Position numbers and translations under genes: made by a program
The notes under the pieces: model-generated
The model's database searches: none
What the model saw: the letters and a program-made list of their open reading frames with translations, nothing else
What the model was told of the DNA's origin: nothing
DNA from: CAZCBJ01 sp964496705
GTDB lineage: Bacteria; Chloroflexota; Anaerolineae; Anaerolineales; Anaerolineaceae
Reading direction: 5' to 3'
DNA length: 64,000 nt
Assembly: GCA_964496705.1 (NCBI GenBank)
Contig: CAZCBJ010000001.1
Span: 1-64,000, forward strand
Shown here: positions 1 through 9,113 of the stretch, piece by piece
How the letters are laid out: the number at the start of each line of letters is the position of its first letter
How positions within the stretch are numbered: the stretch's first letter is position 1

Positions 1-2507
1 GCCAGACCGGAAATCAAACCATCCACTTGCCCGCTTTCCAGATAGGGCTGGATAATTGGTGCTGCCTGAGCACTGCTGACCATCAACAAAGGCACATCCC
101 CCAGCGCAGGCTGTATCTGTTCTATCCACGCCCGGCCCGTTTCCACACTGTCCGTGATGACCACGACGCAGGCGAAGTCCTGCAAAGCGTAGATATCCTG
201 AACAGCCTGATGATCCCAGGCCTTGATGCCCGTGTTGGTCGAATCCATTGAGTATGAAATCGCCAGGCGCGGACTGAGCGCAAATTCATGCAAGGATACC
301 AATCCGCCCGGCAGATAACCCAGGTTGACCGTCTTGAAATCAAGCACGTAGGTTGCTCCAGAGTCTATCACGGCCGCCTGCAGCAGTCTTTGCGCCAACA
401 CCGGACCCACCGGGATGGTGGAAAGCATGGCGATGCGCGCCTGCTTGTCAATCAGGTGGGTCATCACCCGGCCAGCGCTCAGGTCCAGCTCACCCGATAA
501 GCCGGAGTCATAATCAAAAGCGACCAGCACAGGCGCATCTGCAGGCAGGGCGTTAACCAGCGTATGAAAACGCGCCACACCGACCGGGACCAGCGCTGAA
601 TTTGCTGTTCCGGGTGTGCTGAAAAAACTGGCGAACAACAGAATGGCGATCAACACGATACCCAGCACCATTCGCACCAGGCGGGCGGGAGTGACCGACA
701 TATCTTTTTTGACCTCAACGGGTCTGGACTCCATGGTCACCAGGTTTTCCAGGAGACTGGCATTCAGCGTCTGGTTTTCTGTGACTCTCAGACGATTGGA
801 ATATACGGGCGGCTTGACCACTTTCGAGACCACATCCTGGCTGTCCACCAACCCGCGCATCCCCGCCAGCGGTCCCGCGCGCTCAATCCGCTGCATGGAG
901 GCATCTTCGCTCAATGCTGGCGCAACAGCCTCCACCGGGCGCATCGCCTGCAGCCACTCGGGCAGCTCGGCGCGATCAATTTCGGCAGGCGCTTCCTCCT
1001 CAGCCATCTCGGCTTTCATTTCCGCTTCTGGCTCCTCTTCAGCCAGGGGGGTTTTGGAATCGGAATCCATCCACTCCGGCAAGGTCTGGCCGGCAAACAC
1101 CAGCGGACCGGTGCCCTTGGGTCGCGGCGGTGGAAGCTCAGAAGATGGGATGATGGTTGGAGCTTCCTGTTCGGGATGCTCTGTCAGCCAATCTGGCAGC
1201 TCTTCGCTGGCAAATGGAGACGTGGGAACAAGCGGTTGCTCTGGCTCAGGCTCTTCAAGCAGGCTAAACTCCTCGACCGGCTTCGACTCATCTGGCAGAG
1301 CTTCACCAGTTGCTGGAAACTCCAGGTCTTCAGGGCTTAATGTGAAAGCTGAAGCCCCGGCGGAGTCGACGATCTCGCCTCCGCGCAACCAATCGGGGGT
1401 GCTATCAAATGGAACTGCTGGCGGAGCCTGGTCCGTAGGGGTGCTGGTGAGCCATTCCGGTAACCCTTCGGTTGCCGGCTGTGCAGGTTCGGGCTGACCA
1501 AATTCGCCCGATAACCATCCATCCAGACCGGTTTCCTCAGCAGGGGTTGATTCCTGCCCCGTGCTTGACACCGACCAATCCGCAAACGCGGCCATTTCGG
1601 CGGGTTGGGAGGTTTCGGCCTCCTCCGCTTCTTCGCTTGCCATCCAATCAGGCAACCCCTCCCCTGAAGGTGTGGGGCTTCCAGTTGCTTCATCTTCCAA
1701 CGAACGCAGCCAATCCGGCATTTCGCCTTCGGTTGTTGCCGGTTCGCCCGCGGCGGAAGAATCGGCTCCCAGCCAATCCGGGAGTCCCGCCTCGCCCTCC
1801 GGAAGGTTGGTCATACCTGCTTCTTCGCCTTCCACGGAAGCGGTCTGTTCAAATGACGGCCTTCCAGCCGGGCTGTCCAGCCACTCATTCTGCTCTTGCG
1901 GTTCATCCGCAGCCGTCTGAGAATCGACAGGAGGAGATGCTTCGGCGGACCGGAGGCTATCAAACCAGCTCTCCGGTTGAATTTGCTCCTGCAGACCGGC
2001 GCTCATTTCGGCGCTATCAAGCCCGACCAGATTTGAACTGGTCTGATCCTGTGCCGCCTCATCAGGCACTTCAGCGCTTACCTGTCCAGCGCCAACATCC
2101 TGCAGCCAATCCGCGGGCTGTGACTGGTCGGGTTCGATGGTTGAAGATTGCAGGCTTGACAACCAATCCGGCACTTCTTCGGCAGCAGGTTCTTCTCCGG
2201 CTTCTGCGCCCAGCCAGCCAAATTCCTGGCTCGATTCCTGTTCCTGGCGGTTGCGCTCGCGGATTTTCATCAACCAATCGGGGGCGTCGCCTTCGTCCTG
2301 CGGTTGAGGATTTGACGGAGATGTCCCCGGGGTTTCGGAAGGCGGTTGATTGGGAACCCCGTTGGATTCCGATGCTGAGCGAAGACGCGCCAACCAATCC
2401 TCGCTGTCGTCATTCTGGCTGGAAAGCGAAGAATAACAGTGCTGGCACATTACACTGCCGGGAGGGTTTAATTTATTGCAATACGGACAACGGATATCTT
2501 CTGCCAT
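1..2507 (-). CDS. Zinc-ribbon, PDWL-repeat membrane protein (C-terminus beyond window)
   Basis: Partial gene: the ATG is at 2507 and the frame stays open to the window edge (about 835 residues). The N-terminus is a zinc ribbon with Cys7, Cys10, Cys21 and Cys24. A long acidic, Pro/Glu/Ser-rich, probably disordered region of about 550 residues follows, carrying roughly a dozen short motifs of the form (P/A/E)-(D/E)-W-(L/M) spaced about 25-60 residues apart. A single membrane helix (VRMVLGIVLIAILLFASFF) lies near 610-690, followed by an extracytoplasmic domain. Such zinc-ribbon/PDWL proteins are, from memory, common in Anaerolineae; the function is unknown. It follows two membrane-protein genes with 2 nt spacing, so it is probably their operon partner. 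The repeated Trp motifs look like docking motifs (inference). Confidence 0.8.
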   Translation of the reverse strand, partial: MAEDIRCPYCNKLNPPGSVMCQHCYSSLSSQNDDSEDWLARLRSASESNGVPNQPPSETPGTSPSNPQPQDEGDAPDWLMKIRERNRQEQESSQEFGWLGAEAGEEPAAEEVPDWLSSLQSSTIEPDQSQPADWLQDVGAGQVSAEVPDEAAQDQTSSNLVGLDSAEMSAGLQEQIQPESWFDSLRSAEASPPVDSQTAADEPQEQNEWLDSPAGRPSFEQTASVEGEEAGMTNLPEGEAGLPDWLGADSSAAGEPATTEGEMPDWLRSLEDEATGSPTPSGEGLPDWMASEEAEEAETSQPAEMAAFADWSVSSTGQESTPAEETGLDGWLSGEFGQPEPAQPATEGLPEWLTSTPTDQAPPAVPFDSTPDWLRGGEIVDSAGASAFTLSPEDLEFPATGEALPDESKPVEEFSLLEEPEPEQPLVPTSPFASEELPDWLTEHPEQEAPTIIPSSELPPPRPKGTGPLVFAGQTLPEWMDSDSKTPLAEEEPEAEMKAEMAEEEAPAEIDRAELPEWLQAMRPVEAVAPALSEDASMQRIERAGPLAGMRGLVDSQDVVSKVVKPPVYSNRLRVTENQTLNASLLENLVTMESRPVEVKKDMSVTPARLVRMVLGIVLIAILLFASFFSTPGTANSALVPVGVARFHTLVNALPADAPVLVAFDYDSGLSGELDLSAGRVMTHLIDKQARIAMLSTIPVGPVLAQRLLQAAVIDSGATYVLDFKTVNLGYLPGGLVSLHEFALSPRLAISYSMDSTNTGIKAWDHQAVQDIYALQDFACVVVITDSVETGRAWIEQIQPALGDVPLLMVSSAQAAPIIQPYLESGQVDGLISGL

Positions 2508-2509
2508 AT

Positions 2510-3127
2510 TCACCCGCTATAAGGACGGTCGGCGCCTAGAAGAATGCGCAGCCCGGCAGCCAGACTGCCCAGACCGATACCGAGCAAAATACCGCGCGCT
2601 CCAGCAACCGGCAGTTGCGAAATCATACTCAGTAAATCACGCAAAACGGGAAAGTCTCCACCTGAGCGCAGCAAGGTGCTGCCAATAATCAGGAAAATGA
2701 TCGCGCTGACCACGAACACCGAAGCGAAGAAACCCTTGCGCCGCTGGAACATGCGAAAACCCGCATAGATCAAGGTGATCGCCAGCATGCCCATCAGGCT
2801 GGCCTCGATCGGCACCTGAATGGATGTGACCACATGCTGGAATTGCTCATTCCCCGGACCCAAAACCAACCCCACTACAGCCGTGATCAGAAATGCAATG
2901 AGTAGAATCAGCGAATACCAGTTCTTACCCTCTTGAGGAGAAACCTTGCGGATGTGCACCTGCAGCAGGCTGATGATTCCGATCAGCGTGGCAACACCCG
3001 CCAGTGTGACCGCCCAGTTGATCATCAGCATGCGTAATGATTGTAAAACCGAAATAGGTAGAAAGTATCCCAGCAGGAGGACAAATCCCACCGCGATGGC
3101 AAAAGCAGCAGCAATGGGTGATCTCAT
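2510..3127 (-). CDS. Multi-pass membrane protein of unknown function
   Basis: A 205-residue protein with about six hydrophobic segments (near residues 5-22, 35-55, 72-90, 110-125, 135-152, 175-195) and short polar loops. I recognise no catalytic motif. It overlaps the upstream gene by 4 nt (ATGA) and ends 2 nt before the zinc-ribbon gene, so the three are very likely translationally coupled. Its partnership with a DUF6754-like protein and a zinc-ribbon protein suggests one membrane complex (inference). Start ATG at 3127. Confidence 0.75.
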   Translation of the reverse strand: MRSPIAAAFAIAVGFVLLLGYFLPISVLQSLRMLMINWAVTLAGVATLIGIISLLQVHIRKVSPQEGKNWYSLILLIAFLITAVVGLVLGPGNEQFQHVVTSIQVPIEASLMGMLAITLIYAGFRMFQRRKGFFASVFVVSAIIFLIIGSTLLRSGGDFPVLRDLLSMISQLPVAGARGILLGIGLGSLAAGLRILLGADRPYSG

Positions 3128-3876
3128 AGCAAGCCCACCAACTTAAGAATTGATCCGGCCACAATCAGAGCCGTCAACGCCCAGCGAAGGAAATCCTGGG
3201 CATGCAGACTGGCCTTGTGAACCGGTCCTGCCTCTAGATAAGCAGGAACCGCGAAAACCTCTTCGCCGATCAATGGTTCCTGAGCAGCAGCGTACAATGC
3301 CGCCTGGGCGGGGAGCGAGTCGCTGGCAGCCAACACGAAGCTGTCTTGATGATCCGCCGCCTCACACAGGAACGCCACCTCCGGACCAAAAGAGCCGACG
3401 AGAATATTTGCGCCGGTGTCTTCTTCGGAGACCACCGGCAAAGCACCGGCCACATACGACATGGGGGTCACACCGGTCAGATGTCCGCGCTCCGCCTCAT
3501 ACATTTCCAGCGCATTATTCGTGCGGTACACACTGCGCAAAGTATCCTGGCTCAAAATTGCCAGGCTGGCATCTCCGCTGGTCACCACTGGCGGACGATC
3601 GCTGATAAAGCTGATCTGGGCAATGCGCTCCAGGCTGCGCAGGCCGACCAGACCGGAAGCCGCATTGGCATCCACCACGTTGGTCTTGCCAATTGAAACA
3701 TGCAGGCGTTTGCCTTGCTCCACGACCAACCCCACCGCGCGCCGCAACTGGTCGAAGGCAGCCAATGGTCGCAGCACACCGCCGCCGGCAGAGCGTTTGC
3801 GCAGCGATAAGATCAGGATCAAAAGCGCACAACCCACCACCAGCGAAGCGCCCAGGATTGTGTCTAAATTGATCAA
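3124..3876 (-). CDS. DUF6754-like membrane-anchored protein
   Basis: A 250-residue protein with an N-terminal helix (residues about 8-25), a soluble mixed domain of about 190 residues and a C-terminal helix (about 230-248). The soluble part (LHVSIGKTNVVDANAAS; the GSFGPEVAFL stretch) resembles the DUF6754 family found in Chloroflexota; this is recognition from memory. No enzymatic motif is apparent. It overlaps both neighbours by 4 nt, so it belongs to the 1-4127 operon. Start ATG at 3876. Confidence 0.7.
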   Translation of the reverse strand: MINLDTILGASLVVGCALLILILSLRKRSAGGGVLRPLAAFDQLRRAVGLVVEQGKRLHVSIGKTNVVDANAASGLVGLRSLERIAQISFISDRPPVVTSGDASLAILSQDTLRSVYRTNNALEMYEAERGHLTGVTPMSYVAGALPVVSEEDTGANILVGSFGPEVAFLCEAADHQDSFVLAASDSLPAQAALYAAAQEPLIGEEVFAVPAYLEAGPVHKASLHAQDFLRWALTALIVAGSILKLVGLL

Positions 3877-4127
3877 GCTTTTTCCTCCTCACGCAGGAAT
3901 AATACAAACTGCCTGGTTTCATCCTGGTTTTCGAGCATCCCCGCCAGCGCCTGCCATTGGCAGTCCCCTGGCGATGACCTAAAAAAGGGTTGACCAAAAT
4001 AAAGAAACTGCGCCAGAAAACCAGTCAATGGACCGGCTGCCTCCAGTATGGTCGCAACCGGTTCATCCAGCCCAAAACGTTGCAATTTCTGTGCCCATGC
4101 AGACCAGAATGAACGTTCGATCCTCAT
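3873..4127 (-). CDS. Small hypothetical protein (84 aa), probably leaderless
   Basis: An 84-residue protein starting MRIERSFWSAWAQKLQ. The frame could extend to 4253, but the ATG at 4127 is preferred: an extended -10 box (TGCTATACT, 4142 down to 4134) ends exactly 6 nt before it, so transcription should start at or next to the A of the ATG. No Shine-Dalgarno is present. It overlaps the next gene by 4 nt and appears to be the first gene of the membrane-protein operon. The family is not recognised. Confidence 0.6.
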   Translation of the reverse strand: MRIERSFWSAWAQKLQRFGLDEPVATILEAAGPLTGFLAQFLYFGQPFFRSSPGDCQWQALAGMLENQDETRQFVLFLREEEKA

Positions 4128-4133
4128 GATATG

Positions 4134-4142
4134 AGTATAGCA
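4134..4142 (-). promoter_or_regulatory. Extended -10 promoter of the 84-aa gene
   Basis: Read on the minus strand: TGC-TATACT, then 6 nt (CATATC), then ATG at 4127. The TGn extension plus a 5/6 -10 box makes a plausible promoter without a good -35. The geometry predicts a leaderless mRNA. Confidence 0.55.
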
Positions 4143-4200
4143 CAATTTGTGAAACAAAATTTCAACGGCAATTTGGCGGATTTCAAGCTGCCAACCCCAT

Positions 4201-4941
4201 TTATCCTGCGGCGGCCTCCTGCCACAGACCCGTTCCACAATCTGTAGCGGCATACGAGCGGATCACCTGACGCATGGCATCCAGGTCGGGCCAAAAGGTG
4301 CTGATCTGGGATGTGTACTCACGCAGCGCTTCCTGCCAGGCAGTCAGACCATCTTCGTCCACGACGATCCGATAGGTCATCTGCATAGACTCGGTCAGAC
4401 ATCGAAGCTGATCCATACCCGACAACACATAGGGAAAATCAGGATAATGCCACAGCGGTCTGCCCAACATCTCTGCCGCCTGACGCGTCATGTAATGATC
4501 GCGGTGCTGCCCCACCGTTAGCGGGCTGACTATCCGCGCGCCGTCGGGCAATTTCTGCGCGAGCATCTCCGCGAGCTCAGCCACCAACCCGGCCTCGGCC
4601 GGGTGCACCGGCTGGAACAGCTCCTCATCCGATTGGATCAGCGGCTGTCCATCGGGTAGCCAGCGGTAAATGCAATCCGGAATGGGCAGATGGACATAGC
4701 CCACATCCAACTTCTGGCATGCGGCGATATCTTCGGCGCGGCGCGTTGCGACAGCCTGCTGCCCGGTTTGCCAGCGCTGGTGCAGGCCTTCCACATAAAT
4801 CGTTTGCGGCGTTTCAAGCGGTTCGCCGGCGCAGACCGTCCAGATTTCCACCTGATCGCCCGATCTGCGCTGGGCCGAAATCATCCCACCGCAGGATAGC
4901 ACGGCATCATCGAAATGGGGGGAAAGGTATATCCAATGCAT
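4201..4941 (-). CDS. PIG-L family N-acetylglucosaminyl deacetylase-like hydrolase
   Basis: A 246-residue LmbE/PIG-L family protein. The N-terminal motif SPHFDDAVLSCGG matches the family P-H-x-D-D zinc-binding signature; the conserved His of the C-terminal metal site is probably in the VGQHRDHYMT segment. The family removes acetyl groups from GlcNAc-type substrates (bacillithiol or mycothiol biosynthesis, lipid or antibiotic precursors). The substrate here cannot be told. There is no signal peptide. The ATG at 4941 is preceded by a perfect TATAAT 6 nt away and no Shine-Dalgarno, so it is probably leaderless. It is separately transcribed from the operon downstream. Confidence 0.85.
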   Translation of the reverse strand: MHWIYLSPHFDDAVLSCGGMISAQRRSGDQVEIWTVCAGEPLETPQTIYVEGLHQRWQTGQQAVATRRAEDIAACQKLDVGYVHLPIPDCIYRWLPDGQPLIQSDEELFQPVHPAEAGLVAELAEMLAQKLPDGARIVSPLTVGQHRDHYMTRQAAEMLGRPLWHYPDFPYVLSGMDQLRCLTESMQMTYRIVVDEDGLTAWQEALREYTSQISTFWPDLDAMRQVIRSYAATDCGTGLWQEAAAG

Positions 4942-4947
4942 GCCGCA

Positions 4948-4953
4948 ATTATA
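4948..4953 (-). promoter_or_regulatory. TATAAT -10 box of the PIG-L gene
   Basis: Perfect TATAAT on the minus strand, followed by TGCGGC and then the ATG at 4941, a 6-nt gap. This predicts a transcript starting on the start codon. The -35 region is weak. Confidence 0.55.
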
Positions 4954-5082
4954 TCCTGCGCGCTTTCCTCACATCCTGCGAAAATTCGCAATTCAATGCT
5001 TTCTTTTTCTTGAGAGAAAAGACCTTGATTCTTGATTGAATTCGTGTGAAAATGAAGATACGCATTTTTTGAGGAGTTGAAC

Positions 5083-5391
5083 ATGGAGTTCTTGCGCGAC
5101 TTATTTGCCACCCCACCCTGTCCCCCCAATCTAAAACCCGAAGTCGATAAACTGCTCGACGAGCTGATCAAAATCGGCAAGAACGAGGATTTCCTCTCCG
5201 AAAGGCCCATTCCGCCTTTTAACGGTCAATGTCGGCATGTGCGCGCCCGCGCGATCGGCAAACGCTTGTCGGACATCGGGGGATTTGCCATGATGGAGTT
5301 CGCCCATCGCAAGGTGCGGCGCAAGCTGGGCGCGCAATTAGGAGGTCACCTCGAATACGCCTGGGACGGTGTTGGTGATTGGCACCACTAA
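5083..5391 (+). CDS. Small hypothetical protein (102 aa)
   Basis: A 102-residue protein starting MEFLRDLFATPP. A good Shine-Dalgarno (GAGGAG, 5071-5076) sits 6 nt before the ATG at 5083, which is chosen over the TTG at 5077. It is basic in the middle and ends in Trp-His-His, with no signal peptide or membrane segment. The family is not recognised. It is monocistronic, followed by a clear terminator. Confidence 0.7.
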   Translation: MEFLRDLFATPPCPPNLKPEVDKLLDELIKIGKNEDFLSERPIPPFNGQCRHVRARAIGKRLSDIGGFAMMEFAHRKVRRKLGAQLGGHLEYAWDGVGDWHH

Positions 5392-5424
5392 TCCACTAGA
5401 ATCCCTTTGAAACCCGAGATTACA

Positions 5425-5471
5425 AACCAGCCCGTTCATCAGCGGGCTGGTCTGTTTGTTTGTCCTTTTTT
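5425..5471 (+). terminator. Rho-independent terminator after the 102-aa gene
   Basis: A perfect 9-bp stem (ACCAGCCCG, 5426-5434, with CGGGCTGGT, 5443-5451), an 8-nt loop, then a T-rich tract ending in TTTTTT. It lies 34 nt after the stop codon and may also serve the converging gene at 5521. Confidence 0.85.
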
Positions 5472-5520
5472 CACTTCCCCTGACAACCTCTTATTATTTT
5501 CCGCTTGCTCACCTCACCCA

Positions 5521-6456
5521 TCACTTTTCATGAATATCCAACACATAATTGATATACGTGCGGGGTTTTCTGGATTCGACACTGAGCAGGATATAGAAAC
5601 CAGCCACATCCTCTGGCACCGCCACCGCTGTGGTCCACTGAGCGTTCTCATTGGCCGGGGTGGTGGGCACCGGCGGTATGTCCAATGTTTCATATACGCC
5701 GTAAATGATTCCATCCGCTCCAATCACCGGCGGGATGCCAATATGTGTTTTTAGTGGGAACTTGGTGGGATTGAAATTCTGCCAGGTGAACTGAAAACCG
5801 TTCTCCGTACGCTGCGCATCCAACAGGGTCACAACATTTTCGCTTAAGCCGGTGATGGGTGTCGAGGCGGGCAACACCAACCCCTCCACCTGGTTGGCGA
5901 TTGGATAGGCGAGGCCGGCGACAACATCGTCCAGATTAAGCTCAAGCGTCCCTTCCGTTTTATTGGCTTGCGGATCATAATCATCTAATATTCCGCCAAA
6001 ACTGGCATAACGGATGTTTAGCCTGGCGCCGGCCGTCTCGTTTACGCCCTGACATTCCACATACAGCAATTGTGTCTGGGTGGTATCGGATGAATCAACC
6101 ACGTATCCGCGCATTTGAAAGCCCGGCGCTAAACGGTGTCCGCCGGTACTGACGAAAACCGTACCGCAATTACTGGTTTTACCATCCGCAGCGGTTAGAA
6201 TGGCCGGCTGCTTTGGATTGGCATCCATTTTAGCCCAATCGCCGGTATCGTTGCGAATCGTCAGGTCAATTTTCACATCTCCCGATGCGGTTTTCTCAAC
6301 CTTTGTGACCACCGCGCCCCAGCTTTTTGGGACAGCGTTCTTTTTAGCATCCGCTGCCGGTTCCAGGCCTTCAGGCAGGACGATATACACACAGGCAGTA
6401 GTTAGAATCGCATAGATGAAAACTGCCAGCAGCAGATATTTCTTTGATCGGTTCAT
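5521..6456 (-). CDS. Exported or lipid-anchored protein of unknown function
   Basis: A 311-residue protein with an N-terminal hydrophobic segment (YLLLAVFIYAILTTAC) ending at Cys22, a possible weak lipobox. The rest is a beta-rich soluble domain with no motif I can name. It starts at ATG 6456 behind an AGGAGG ribosome-binding site, 9 nt after the stop of the fused permease, so it is the last gene of the sugar transporter operon. A role on the outer face next to the transporter is possible but unsupported. Confidence 0.7.
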   Translation of the reverse strand: MNRSKKYLLLAVFIYAILTTACVYIVLPEGLEPAADAKKNAVPKSWGAVVTKVEKTASGDVKIDLTIRNDTGDWAKMDANPKQPAILTAADGKTSNCGTVFVSTGGHRLAPGFQMRGYVVDSSDTTQTQLLYVECQGVNETAGARLNIRYASFGGILDDYDPQANKTEGTLELNLDDVVAGLAYPIANQVEGLVLPASTPITGLSENVVTLLDAQRTENGFQFTWQNFNPTKFPLKTHIGIPPVIGADGIIYGVYETLDIPPVPTTPANENAQWTTAVAVPEDVAGFYILLSVESRKPRTYINYVLDIHEK

Positions 6457-6465
6457 GCACTCCTC

Positions 6466-8049
6466 CTATGGAGCCGCTTTGAGCGCCGGGAGCAAGGGTC
6501 TGATTCTGGCCAGGGCATAGGCATAACCCGGGGGCATGGCGGTGGTACCGTCCACACCCGTCACAGCTTTCTGTTGCCCGTCATAGGTGATATCAATGTA
6601 ATGCGCATAACATTGGCGACAAGGATTCAAGTATGTGCTGAAGATATCTGCCGTGAACCAACCATGCTCAACGCTGATGGCTTGCAGCAATTCTTCGACC
6701 TCTTCCGGGGTAACCTGCTTTTCAACCTGGACATCGCCCGTGCTTCCGGTGATCCTGCCATCGGGATAAATCACATAAAGCTCATCCACGCAATCCGGCC
6801 CGGCGGTGCGCTGATACACAACCACTGCGCCTGCCTGAACCAGTTCTGTAGCCTCAGCATCGCGGAAAGGAGCCACCTGACATTGCACACTTTCAGTAGT
6901 TTTGGTGGATGATGCTTGTCTGAGCTGAAGGATAGCCGCCACCCCCACCACTATTAACACCACTGCAGCGCCCAGAGCAATCACCAACCTGTGCCGGCGT
7001 TGCGCGGGGGATCGCACCCTGGATTTGCCCCCTTTTCGATTGGCAAGGATGGTCTGAACGCCTATGAAAACGAGCGTCAGAACGCCGATCACGATTTTTG
7101 TCCACCAGGAGCTCAGCGAACCGATGAATTGAATCAACGCCTGGGTGACCGCCAGCACCATCACCCCGAACAAAGTCCCCAGCACATAACCCGACCCACC
7201 GCTGAGCATTGTGCCGCCCATCACGACCGAAGCGATCACATCTAATTCAAATCCGGGCGCGTACAGGCCGTGCCCGGATTCGACAAACAAGCAAAATGAC
7301 AGGCCCGCCAAAGCCGAGCAAAAACCGTTGAATGTGTAAACCAATAATTTGGTCTGGTCCACCGGCAAGCCCATCAGCCGGGCGGATTGCTCATTGCGCC
7401 CTTCGTTCCCACCAATGGCATACACCGTTCGACCAAACCGGGTATATTGCGCGATATAAATGACGGCAAAAAGCAACAAGAAAGCCACCACGACCGAGAT
7501 CGAAATGTATGGAGCGGTGGTTCCACGCACATTGGCCCATTCCATCAAACCCGGGATCAAAATTTTTGTTTTCCCCAGGATGTGGAAAATGCGATCATTG
7601 ATCTGAACGGCATCATCACTGATAAAGAAGCACATCCCGCGCGCAAACCACATCCCCGCCAGCGTGGCGATGAACGGTTGTACTTTCAGCTTGACGATGA
7701 AGGTTCCCATCGTGGCCCCCAGCGTCATACCCATCAGCAGCATGAGCGGGATAACCAGCCAGGGATTCATCCCTTCGCGCAGCAGCACCGCCGAAGAAAC
7801 CGTGGTCAACGCGACCACGCCGCTCACAGAAAGGTCAATACCACCGGTCAATATGACCAGGGTCATGCCGATTCCGCTGATCAGTAAATGTGCGCTGTTG
7901 CGAAACAGGTTGAAAAACACCTGAGGGTTGCGCATCCCGGCAAAGAAATAAGCGCCCACCGCATAGGCCGTCAATGCCAGCAAAGCCGTCGAAAACATCG
8001 GCACAAATTTCCGGTTTTTGCGCATGAACAAAGAGATACTGTCTCGCAC
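6466..8049 (-). CDS. yjfF: Sugar ABC transporter permease (YjfF-like) with C-terminal extension
   Basis: Residues 1-340 are a ribose-type ABC permease with about eight to ten membrane helices and the family segment IGMTLVILTGGIDLSVSGVVAL. It occupies the position of YjfF, the second permease of the ytfQ-ytfR-ytfT-yjfF galactofuranose system. Unusually, the protein runs on for about 185 residues: another membrane helix (about 352-374) and a globular domain of about 150 residues with a C-x-x-C motif (NPCRQC) and an N-terminal CQVAPF segment. Family permeases are normally about 320-350 residues. The start is GTG 8049 behind GGAGGG. The substrate is inferred from the gene order only. Confidence 0.85.
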   Translation of the reverse strand: MRDSISLFMRKNRKFVPMFSTALLALTAYAVGAYFFAGMRNPQVFFNLFRNSAHLLISGIGMTLVILTGGIDLSVSGVVALTTVSSAVLLREGMNPWLVIPLMLLMGMTLGATMGTFIVKLKVQPFIATLAGMWFARGMCFFISDDAVQINDRIFHILGKTKILIPGLMEWANVRGTTAPYISISVVVAFLLLFAVIYIAQYTRFGRTVYAIGGNEGRNEQSARLMGLPVDQTKLLVYTFNGFCSALAGLSFCLFVESGHGLYAPGFELDVIASVVMGGTMLSGGSGYVLGTLFGVMVLAVTQALIQFIGSLSSWWTKIVIGVLTLVFIGVQTILANRKGGKSRVRSPAQRRHRLVIALGAAVVLIVVGVAAILQLRQASSTKTTESVQCQVAPFRDAEATELVQAGAVVVYQRTAGPDCVDELYVIYPDGRITGSTGDVQVEKQVTPEEVEELLQAISVEHGWFTADIFSTYLNPCRQCYAHYIDITYDGQQKAVTGVDGTTAMPPGYAYALARIRPLLPALKAAP

Positions 8050-8051
8050 GG

Positions 8052-9113
8052 CTACCCTCCTTTCCCAGCCATTCCAAGGCGGCGCACAAAGCTGCGCACC
8101 TGCTCGGAATACAACAGGATGACCAGGATAACCACGACAGCCTTGATGGCCTGCAAGGCGAAAGCCGGCACACCGATGGCATACATGGACTGGGTAATGG
8201 CCTGCATGACCAATGCGCCAATCATGCTTGCCAGCAGCGAAAATCGCCCGCCGCTCATGGACGTTCCCCCGATGACCACCGCCAGGATGGCATCCAGCTC
8301 GGTGGTCAAGCCGATGTTATTGGCATCTGATGTGCGCACATTCGAACTGGCCACCAGACCAGCAATCCCGGCGCAAAAACCGCAAAATGTGTATACCATC
8401 AGCTTGATACGCTTTTCGTTGATTCCGCTGAAGAAACTGGAACGGAAATTGGTGCCGACCGCTTCAATAAACATCCCGATGGCAGTCTTGCGGGTCAGCA
8501 GCCAGGTTAGCGCAAAGATGAAAGCGACAATGTACAGCGAAAACGGCAGCACAATCCAGCCCTGACCAATGAAGGCGTAAGGCCGGTAAGTAATTTGCAC
8601 ACGCAGTCCGTTGGTGATCAATTGGGCAATTCCTCGCCCGGAAATCATTAAAATTAAAGTCGCCACCATCGGTTGGATACGCATATAGGACACCAGCACC
8701 CCATTCCACGCCCCGCATAGAATGGATATGAACAGCGCTGCCAGGATCACCAACCATAGGGGCTGGAAAGTGTAAGTGGGATCGGTGACAAAGAAAACTT
8801 CATTTCTCAGAGCCGAGGGATTCATCAAGATTCCCGCGGTTGAAGCCGCAATGGCCATCGTTGCTCCCACAGACAAGTCCACTCCCCCGGTGGCGATGAC
8901 GAGGGTCATGCCGATTGCCAGCAGCATGATGGTTGAGCCGTTGCGGAAAATGTCGATCAGGCTCCCGTGCAGGTTACCGCTGCGATTTTCTATGGAAAAG
9001 AACCCGGGGATGAAGATCAAATCGAACAACAGGATCAAAGATAGCGCCACCAGCGGAAAGAAGAGCCTGCTCTCGGTGATGCTCCTCCAGGTAAATTTGT
9101 TCGTCTTTTTCAT
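8052..9113 (-). CDS. ytfT: Sugar ABC transporter permease (YtfT-like)
   Basis: A 353-residue inner-membrane permease of the BPD_transp_2 (ribose/galactofuranose) family, with the characteristic segment IGMTLVIATGGVDLSVGATMAI and a conserved GGTSMSGG region. It is second after the ATPase, matching the YtfT position. It overlaps the ATPase gene by 4 nt (ATGA). It should form the heterodimeric channel with the 6466-8049 permease. Confidence 0.88.
   Translation of the reverse strand: MKKTNKFTWRSITESRLFFPLVALSLILLFDLIFIPGFFSIENRSGNLHGSLIDIFRNGSTIMLLAIGMTLVIATGGVDLSVGATMAIAASTAGILMNPSALRNEVFFVTDPTYTFQPLWLVILAALFISILCGAWNGVLVSYMRIQPMVATLILMISGRGIAQLITNGLRVQITYRPYAFIGQGWIVLPFSLYIVAFIFALTWLLTRKTAIGMFIEAVGTNFRSSFFSGINEKRIKLMVYTFCGFCAGIAGLVASSNVRTSDANNIGLTTELDAILAVVIGGTSMSGGRFSLLASMIGALVMQAITQSMYAIGVPAFALQAIKAVVVILVILLYSEQVRSFVRRLGMAGKGG

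Noticed and set aside
616..1497. Long plus-strand open frame (293 codons) and several others opposite the zinc-ribbon gene
   Set aside because: The composition is low-complexity and mirrors the minus-strand repeat protein, and there is no ribosome-binding site or recognisable domain; it is an antisense shadow.
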